From Microcaldota archaeon (lineage in GTDB: Archaea > Micrarchaeota > Micrarchaeia > Anstonellales > VGKX01), in contig JAKALW010000086.1 of the NCBI GenBank assembly GCA_021823945.1, positions 1 to 5,663 on the forward strand: 5,663 nt of DNA. Direction: 5' to 3'. This document shows, piece by piece, positions 1 through 3,380 of the stretch. Each line of letters begins with the position of its first letter. Position 1 is the stretch's first letter. Under the pieces are notes generated by a model. That model was not told the DNA's origin. It made no database searches and worked only from the letters and a program-made list of their open reading frames with translations. The translations under genes were made by a program, and so were the position numbers.

Positions 1-463
1 CCCTTTCATGGCCTCGCAACCCCAGGAGCGCGATTCCAATCCCCAAGTATTGCATATCGCCGCCAAAAATGCCTATGCCTGTTTGGCGAACCAGGAAAGT
101 GGATATCACCGCGGTCCACGTGGCAACCGACACCGCCCAGTACGAGTTCTTGTCCTGGCTTTTCGCCTTTGAATTCCTCCTGCTCAGGATTGCATTGATT
201 ATCTCGGCAAGCACCCACGCGCTAAAGGCGACCTTGAACCCGTATACCGCGAGCATGGACGGGAACCAGCTGTACGGAAATATGCTGGCGGGGTATAATC
301 TCATGGAAAAGGCGAACAACAGGAATCCCGCCACGCTTGCAAACACGCTGAAGTCGTCCAGGAAGGCGCCGGACAAAATGGATGAAATCCACGCAATCCA
401 TGATCTCCAGCCGGTTTTTGCCGCCTGCGTGCTTGGCTGCCCTTTTTGCAAATCTTCGACCAT
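1..463 (-). CDS. Partial ICMT-like integral membrane methyltransferase (N-terminal 154 aa)
   Basis: The reading frame starts at ATG 463 on the minus strand, is open for 154 codons and leaves the window without a stop. A short polar N-terminus (about residues 1-18) is followed by hydrophobic segments at roughly 38-57, 68-92, 108-125 and 137-149. The signature that suggests a family is the end of the second segment plus the loop after it: W83-VLAE87-II, then RR (95-96) and KSQDKNSYW (101-109), then another membrane helix. In ICMT/phospholipid-methyltransferase-like membrane enzymes an acidic residue, an Arg-rich stretch and a D-x-x-S motif often sit at this place. Those enzymes methylate prenyl-cysteine carboxylates or other lipid-like acceptors using SAM. 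The catalytic C-terminal half, with its SAM-binding residues, lies outside the window, so activity cannot be judged. No strong Shine-Dalgarno is seen. The gene is divergent from everything to its right. The coding call is firm; the family is moderate, and another small polytopic membrane protein is possible. Confidence 0.72.
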   Translation of the reverse strand, partial: MVEDLQKGQPSTQAAKTGWRSWIAWISSILSGAFLDDFSVFASVAGFLLFAFSMRLYPASIFPYSWFPSMLAVYGFKVAFSAWVLAEIINAILSRRNSKAKSQDKNSYWAVSVATWTAVISTFLVRQTGIGIFGGDMQYLGIGIALLGLRGHER

Positions 464-501
464 ACCTATCTTGCCTGTTTTAGATGTTTTCCTGCAGCAT
501 G

Positions 502-509
502 TTTTTATT
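502..509 (-). promoter_or_regulatory. Candidate TATA box for the ICMT-like gene
   Basis: On the minus strand the sequence reads AATAAAAA, preceded by a GC-rich GGCGAGGCG stretch that could serve as BRE. Its centre is about 42 bp from the ATG at 463. With the usual archaeal spacing of about 25 bp to the start site this would leave a leader of roughly 15-18 nt. The match is to an AT-rich consensus only. Confidence 0.35.
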
Positions 510-579
510 CGCCTCGCCTATTCTTCCGTTTCCCCTTCTCAATTGTCAGCCTCTTGCGAATCCAGCAATTTGCTGAAGC

Positions 580-597
580 CTCTGGTTTCAACCAGAG
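580..597 (+). repeat. Perfect 8-bp inverted repeat (hairpin)
   Basis: The arms CTCTGGTT (580-587) and AACCAGAG (590-597) are exact reverse complements separated by TC. In RNA the realistic form is a 6-bp stem with a TTTCAA loop. The 5' flank reads GAAGC, much as in the IS605-like hairpin 70 bp downstream, whose stem follows GAAG and whose loop is TTTA. It could be part of the same mobile-element remnant or an unrelated intergenic hairpin. No T-tract follows, so it is not an evident terminator. Confidence 0.55.
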
Positions 598-648
598 AAG
601 AAGCGCACCCAATAACAGCGGTGTCCGCCTAAAGCCATATTACAGCCG

Positions 649-680
649 GAAGCCGTGGGCTTTAGCCCGCGGTAGTTCAC
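649..680 (+). mobile_element. Solo IS200/IS605 (IS1341-type) right-end / omega-RNA 3' hairpin remnant
   Basis: GAAG (649-652) leads into stem CCGTGGGC (653-660), loop TTTA (661-664), stem GCCCGCGG (665-672; 8 pairs including one G-T), then TAGTTCAC (673-680). A GC-rich stem around a CTTTAG core followed by a TTCAC-type tail is the layout I know from right ends of tnpB-carrying IS200/IS605 elements, where the hairpin is also the 3' scaffold of the omega-RNA and often overlaps the tnpB stop codon. Here the frame entering the hairpin reads T-A-G-S-R-G-L-stop, with TAG at 663-665, similar to the A-G-S-P-R-L-stop ending I recall for such proteins. That frame has another stop at 630-632, and no tnpB or tnpA is present. 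The likely reading is a decayed or miniature derivative. The family is recognised from memory, not by search, and no left end was found. Confidence 0.55.
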
Positions 681-756
681 TTTGGAATTTATCATGCAAT
701 CCCTTCGAGAAAATTGATTTGAAATTTCCTGCGCCATTTCTAAGACCGCAGGTTGG

Positions 757-774
757 TTATAAGTCTATATATTA
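757..774 (+). promoter_or_regulatory. AT-rich promoter-like patch inside the intergenic region
   Basis: TTATAAG followed by CTATATATTA stands out in a mixed-composition region and resembles an archaeal TATA box. A start site about 25 bp downstream would fall near 790-800, at the 5' arm of the possible structure at 793-866. It is some 200 bp from the next start codon, so if active it would drive a long leader or a separate small RNA. The similarity is compositional only. Confidence 0.3.
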
Positions 775-792
775 TTTTCCTAACTGGGTGTT

Positions 793-877
793 GTTTTCCT
801 ATGCTGCGGCGGCGTTTGCGGGAGGGGGGGGAGGGGCGAAATCAGGGCAACACACCTCCGGAAAACCGCGCTTTTTT
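793..877 (+). ncRNA. Candidate structured small RNA with G-quadruplex loop (speculative)
   Basis: GTTTTCC (793-799) is complementary to GGAAAAC (860-866), giving a 7-bp closing stem. The enclosed segment contains the G-tract run at 820-836 and a CACCTCC (853-859) that could pair with its GGAGG parts. A T6 tract (872-877) lies a few bases after the stem, as expected of an archaeal intrinsic terminator, and a TATA-like patch lies about 25 bp upstream. No known RNA family (RNase P, SRP, C/D box, riboswitch) is recognisable. The same elements could instead be leader sequence or chance. Confidence 0.22.
820..836 (+). other. Potential G-quadruplex
   Basis: The run reads GGG-A-GGGGGGGG-A-GGGG. Four G3 tracts can be drawn with loops of 1-2 nt, which satisfies the usual quadruplex pattern. 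It is the only such run noticed in the window. Either the plus-strand RNA or the plus DNA strand could fold. Confidence 0.6.
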
Positions 878-932
878 CCAAAATTGCGCCTTTCCAGCAA
901 ATTATTACTGCCAGGAGGGAAATTCAGTTCGC

Positions 933-940
933 CTTAAATT
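933..940 (+). promoter_or_regulatory. Candidate TATA box for the gene at 974
   Basis: CTTAAATT is centred about 37 bp ahead of ATG 974, implying a start site near 962 and a short leader of about 12 nt. It would overlap the alternative TTG start at 944, which argues that translation begins at 974 instead. Confidence 0.4.
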
Positions 941-973
941 CCTTTGTTGCGGAAAAACAATCAGTGGGAATTC

Positions 974-1855
974 ATGTTTAATGACACAGTTCTCTTATCC
1001 GGGGGCAAAGGGCCGCTCGCGAGGTTCAAGGAAAGGCATCCCCGCGCGACACTGGAAAACGCCTTTTTTGGCATTGGGCTTTGCGCCAAGGTAGCTGGCG
1101 GGTTGCTTGCATTCAAAACCCCGAGCCAAACCATTTTTGGCGCCTATAGGAAAAGGGCGGACAAGCTCCTTGTCAAAGGGGAGCACGCCAGGGCGGGGCG
1201 CGCCTATCTGAAGGCGGCATATTTCTCACAAGACAAAGAGACGCTCGGGCTTGTCAGGAAGGCATTCTCAAGCTTCAAGGCTGCCCCGGCCCAATCACTT
1301 GAAGACGTTGACAGAATTTTCATAAAGCACGAATACGCATACGACATTTCAAAACAGATGATAAGGTCGGATTGCGACGCCCCTTGTTTTGACCCTGAAC
1401 ACTTTGACTCAAGCAGGCACGATTATTCCCCATCATATATCCACGCTTATTACATTTCCACGCTCAGGCGGCTTGAAGAGCAGGATAAAGGCATGCTTGA
1501 CTTGCATGTCAGGATATTTCATATGCACAGTTACCCACACATCAGGACATTCGCGGAAATGCTTTTCCAAGACACCGCCCCCATCATCACCTTGGGCGAG
1601 GCATTGGCGGCGCTTAGGCGCATATCCCAGAAACGGCGCCCTTTCTCTATTTATAATTTTTATGTCGGATTGGGCAAAGCCAGGGAAAACGCGGGCGGGC
1701 AGAAGCCCGCATCGGGCACGATTGAAGCGACCTGCGCGGACACGGGCGTCCTGTTCGAGGAATGGAAAATCCTCGCTTCAATCAACAACGTGATTGACAA
1801 TCCGGACCTTGCGTGCGCAGCTAATGGCGCGAGAATCAACGGCAAAAAGCAGTAG
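974..1855 (+). CDS. Hypothetical cytosolic protein with TPR-like helix pair and His/Cys-rich centre
   Basis: No family is recognised. ATG 974 gives 293 residues. The frame is open upstream to TTG 944, but the likely TATA box overlaps that codon and GTGGGA sits just before 974, so 974 is preferred. No signal peptide is evident; a modestly hydrophobic stretch lies at about 31-47 (FFGIGLCAKVAGGLLAF). Residues 57-87 (AYRKRADKLLVKGEHARAG, then RAYLKAAYF) look like a tetratricopeptide-type helix pair with the usual A/G/Y positions. The middle is rich in possible metal ligands: C134, C138, H143, H149, H157, then H178, H183, H185 and H189. The C-terminal part (about 205-275) appears helical and ends in a polar tail. 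It follows the 510-bp intergenic region and has no visible terminator before the next promoter, so some read-through is possible. The coding call rests on length, codon regularity and promoter placement. Function is unknown. Confidence 0.75.
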   Translation: MFNDTVLLSGGKGPLARFKERHPRATLENAFFGIGLCAKVAGGLLAFKTPSQTIFGAYRKRADKLLVKGEHARAGRAYLKAAYFSQDKETLGLVRKAFSSFKAAPAQSLEDVDRIFIKHEYAYDISKQMIRSDCDAPCFDPEHFDSSRHDYSPSYIHAYYISTLRRLEEQDKGMLDLHVRIFHMHSYPHIRTFAEMLFQDTAPIITLGEALAALRRISQKRRPFSIYNFYVGLGKARENAGGQKPASGTIEATCADTGVLFEEWKILASINNVIDNPDLACAANGARINGKKQ

Positions 1856-1874
1856 CCGAAAGGGGCAGCGCAAA

Positions 1875-1886
1875 AGTTTGCAAACT
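1875..1886. promoter_or_regulatory. Perfect 12-bp palindrome abutting a TATA box (possible operator)
   Basis: AGTTTGCAAACT is an exact palindrome that ends where the TATA-like ATTTAAAG begins, in the position of the BRE. A dimeric regulator bound there would block TFB/TBP recruitment. That role is inferred from position only. A 12-bp palindrome can occur by chance in a few kb, but rarely at so specific a site. Confidence 0.4.
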
Positions 1887-1894
1887 ATTTAAAG
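1887..1894 (+). promoter_or_regulatory. TATA box for the gene at 1916
   Basis: ATTTAAAG is centred about 25 bp before GTG 1916. That is the distance between an archaeal TATA box and its transcription start, so the mRNA is probably leaderless and begins at or within a couple of bases of the GTG. No Shine-Dalgarno is present, in agreement. Confidence 0.55.
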
Positions 1895-1915
1895 AACTGG
1901 CATCAATTATCTGCT

Positions 1916-2593
1916 GTGGACATTGCAAAGCAGGAAACCAGGCAGGCTCAGGGTCCCTTCCCGCAAGCCCCGATGCTACCTGATTTTGTCACGGGGCAGA
2001 TTGGCTTGAAAGTCCCTGTACTTAACATTGACTTTGGCATGGGCAAGACTGGCCAATCACGGCTTAACATTCAGCTTACGCCGAAAATGCTTGAGCGCCT
2101 GTCTTTGGAAAAGCGAAATTATGGGCATTACGAGCACGGCAGTTGGCTCGAGCCTGAGGTCAAGTACCTCGGCTTCGGCTTTTCGGACCTGTATTCCGGC
2201 ATACCGGAAATCCCGGAAGTCAAGTACATACTTTTTTCAAATTCCTCCTCCGGCTTCTGCATGACGCTCAAGACCGTCTTCAAGTACGACCCTTTCATAT
2301 TCACGTCTGTCGAGTCCCCGGGCCTGCCAAAGACACCCCCTCCTGCGGGGCTTGTTTTTTCGCATGTTGGGAAGACCATGGGAATCGTGCCAGTCACTGA
2401 AATCAGGGCAGCCCAGTTCCTGCCCAAGTCGGCAATCCCAATTGTGCCTGTCAAGGTGCCGCTTGTCAGGTCGGCGCGGCGCAAAAAGGACATGATAGAG
2501 AGGCTGTGGTCGTTCACAGTAGAGCAGTCGCCGAGGCAGAAAAAGCGAATGTCCATCCAGCGGCAGATTGTCAGGATACTGAAAAGGCAGTGA
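1916..2593 (+). CDS. Hypothetical 225-aa protein with PEVKY repeat and basic tail
   Basis: No family is recognised. The start is GTG 1916, chosen because the TATA box places the transcript start there. The N-terminus is Gln/Pro-rich (about 6-23), without signal peptide or membrane helix. The central part (28-160) alternates short hydrophobic and polar stretches and looks beta-rich. The motif PEVKY occurs twice, at 80-84 and 100-104, exactly 20 residues apart, and VFKY follows at 121-124, suggesting a small internal repeat of beta-strands. A Pro-rich segment (133-143) leads to the C-terminal quarter, which from about residue 185 is strongly basic and probably helical (RSARRKKDMIERLWSF, QKKRMSIQRQ, ILKRQ). 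Such a tail could bind nucleic acid or acidic partners; this is inference. It lies 60 bp after the preceding gene with its own promoter and is followed by a T-tract repeat that may end transcription. The coding call is good; function is unknown. Confidence 0.75.
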   Translation: MDIAKQETRQAQGPFPQAPMLPDFVTGQIGLKVPVLNIDFGMGKTGQSRLNIQLTPKMLERLSLEKRNYGHYEHGSWLEPEVKYLGFGFSDLYSGIPEIPEVKYILFSNSSSGFCMTLKTVFKYDPFIFTSVESPGLPKTPPPAGLVFSHVGKTMGIVPVTEIRAAQFLPKSAIPIVPVKVPLVRSARRKKDMIERLWSFTVEQSPRQKKRMSIQRQIVRILKRQ

Positions 2594-2602
2594 TTTGCTC
2601 AT

Positions 2603-2638
2603 GCCGCGTTTTTGCCCTTGCCGCGTTTTTGCCCTTGC
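2603..2638 (+). terminator. Tandem 17-bp repeat carrying T5 tracts; likely archaeal terminator
   Basis: The unit GCCGCGTTTTTGCCCTT is present twice without mismatch (2603-2619 and 2620-2636), plus two further bases of a third copy. It begins 9 bp after the stop codon of the 1916 gene. Each copy supplies a T5 tract, and a T6 tract follows at 2697-2702. Archaeal RNA polymerase can terminate at oligo-T in the non-template strand without a strong hairpin, so a doubled T-tract is a plausible terminator. The duplication itself could be recent slippage. Confidence 0.55.
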
Positions 2639-2718
2639 AATCAGGCATCCAGGCTTTGCTTGCCCGGAAAACTAATTTTCTATGCTTCTGTTTGCCTTTT
2701 TTCCGCCCCTTCGCCAAG

Positions 2719-2727
2719 TATTAAATA
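2719..2727 (+). promoter_or_regulatory. TATA box for the gene at 2752
   Basis: TATTAAATA is centred about 29 bp before ATG 2752, placing the predicted transcription start within a few bases of the codon. A leaderless or nearly leaderless mRNA is expected, and no Shine-Dalgarno is visible. Confidence 0.6.
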
Positions 2728-2751
2728 CAATCGGGGCGCAAACATTTCACC

Positions 2752-3261
2752 ATGGCTGGGAAAGGCATACCAATAGAAAACGGCAATTTTGTCAATCTGT
2801 CAGACAAATACAAGGTCCCAGACGAGATGCTGGAAAACCTAGGCTCGATATCCTGGGACATGCTTGCAAACCTCGCGTGTGATTTCAAGTTCGACTTGCA
2901 GTCTGAGGAGCTCGAAAGCCTCAGGCTCCAAAAGGAACTAAACATAACGCGCGCTATAATAGTTGACAGGCTCAAAAGCCATTCCTCAGGCACAGTTTCA
3001 GTGGACTCGAAATTCCTCGTGGACATTGTCAGGCTGCTTGAAAGGCTTGAGGCGAAGCAGGAGAAGCACGATGTCAGGTACAGGGACTTCTTGAACTTCC
3101 TATTCCTTCTCATAGAGAAAATGAAGAGGGAAAAGCTTGTCGTCTTCGACTCGGCGCAGAAAAAATACATCGGCTCCTACAAGTCCAGGAACCTCAAATC
3201 AAACGCCTTCAGTTCCGTGACCTCGGAAACCGAGAGCATACGCAAGAAGAAAGCAAGATAA
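2752..3261 (+). CDS. Hypothetical 169-aa mostly helical protein
   Basis: No family is recognised. The start at ATG 2752 is supported by a TATA box at the leaderless distance and by the Ala second codon. There is no signal peptide. Residues 24-47 (DEMLENLGSISWDMLANLAC onward) and 51-75 look helical. A long charged amphipathic region at about 86-130 (IVRLLERLEAKQEKH, then DFLNFLFLLIEKMKREK) has a leucine-type spacing consistent with a short coiled coil or helical bundle. The segment LNFLFLLI (114-121) is hydrophobic but too short for a confident membrane helix. After a short beta-like stretch (LVVFD, 129-133) the last 30 residues are a Ser/Lys-rich, probably disordered tail ending KKKAR. The protein is likely cytosolic and oligomeric, with a partner- or nucleic-acid-binding tail; this is inference. 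It has its own promoter and lies between the tandem T-tract repeat and a weak hairpin. Confidence 0.75.
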   Translation: MAGKGIPIENGNFVNLSDKYKVPDEMLENLGSISWDMLANLACDFKFDLQSEELESLRLQKELNITRAIIVDRLKSHSSGTVSVDSKFLVDIVRLLERLEAKQEKHDVRYRDFLNFLFLLIEKMKREKLVVFDSAQKKYIGSYKSRNLKSNAFSSVTSETESIRKKKAR

Positions 3262-3277
3262 AACCGGCATTTTGGAA

Positions 3278-3308
3278 AGCCGCGGGCAAGGCACGGCTAA
3301 TCTCTTTT
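3278..3308 (+). terminator. Weak hairpin plus T4 tract after the 2752 gene
   Basis: AGCCG (3278-3282) pairs with CGGCT (3294-3298) around an 11-nt loop, and a pyrimidine-rich TCTCTTTT follows (3301-3308). It lies 17 bp past the stop codon. The stem is short and the T-tract modest, so termination is possible but not assured. Confidence 0.3.
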
Positions 3309-3349
3309 ATCGGCAAAGCGGGAATCCGGGCGCTTGATTATTGCATAAT

Positions 3350-3360
3350 GATTATTAATC
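3350..3360 (+). promoter_or_regulatory. Candidate TATA region for the LamG protein gene
   Basis: GATTATTAATC is itself an inverted repeat (GATTA/TAATC around one T) and is centred about 26 bp before ATG 3381, the leaderless distance seen at two other genes here. A second GATTATT lies 14 bp upstream (3336-3342). The whole AT-rich block sits inside a 7-bp inverted repeat, GGAATCC (3321-3327) and GGATTCC (3362-3368), which may bind a regulator. Confidence 0.45.
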
Positions 3361-3380
3361 TGGATTCCCCTAAATTTCCC

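Larger units (their letters stand above)
464..973. other. 510-bp divergent intergenic region without a credible gene
   Basis: No credible gene lies between the minus-strand ICMT-like gene and the plus-strand gene at 974. The open frames crossing it begin inside the opposite-strand gene or end in low-complexity composition (poly-Gly, poly-Ala), and none has family-like content. The region contains, in order: the minus-strand promoter; an 8-bp hairpin (580-597); an IS200/IS605 right-end-like hairpin (649-680); an AT-rich promoter-like patch (757-774); a G-rich run able to form a quadruplex (820-836); a T6 tract (872-877); and the promoter-like box of the next gene (933-940). Confidence 0.6.

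Noticed and set aside
6..218. 70-codon minus-strand open frame
   Set aside because: It overlaps the longer ICMT-like frame on the same strand. Its product is Gly/Arg-rich and lacks the hydrophobic periodicity of the true frame.
69..632. 187-codon plus-strand open frame at the left end
   Set aside because: It is mostly the antisense shadow of the minus-strand membrane protein, which has coherent hydrophobic segments. Only its last part, past 463, was considered as a possible tnpB remnant.
446..937. 163-codon plus-strand open frame across the intergenic region
   Set aside because: It begins inside the opposite-strand gene, passes through both hairpins and the G-run, and encodes low-complexity Gly/Ala and aromatic-rich sequence without family character.
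944..973. Upstream TTG start for the 974 gene
   Set aside because: It would lie just after the likely TATA box and before the inferred transcription start. The nearest purine-rich GGAGGG (914-919) is too far upstream, and ATG 974 is better placed.
2042..2050. GKT in the 1916 product as a Walker A motif
   Set aside because: The context is IDFGMGKTG. The required G four residues before GK is missing, and no Walker B or other NTPase motif is seen.
2128..2556. 142-codon antisense open frame under the 1916 gene
   Set aside because: It is fully antisense to a better-supported gene, with no promoter or recognisable content.
2721..3170. 149-codon antisense open frame under the 2752 gene
   Set aside because: It is Ser-rich shadow translation of a Lys/Glu/Leu-rich helical gene and extends into that gene's promoter.
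3348..3380. Upstream in-frame ATG for the LamG protein
   Set aside because: It would overlap the TATA candidate and add 11 residues, including D, K and P, ahead of an otherwise compact signal peptide.
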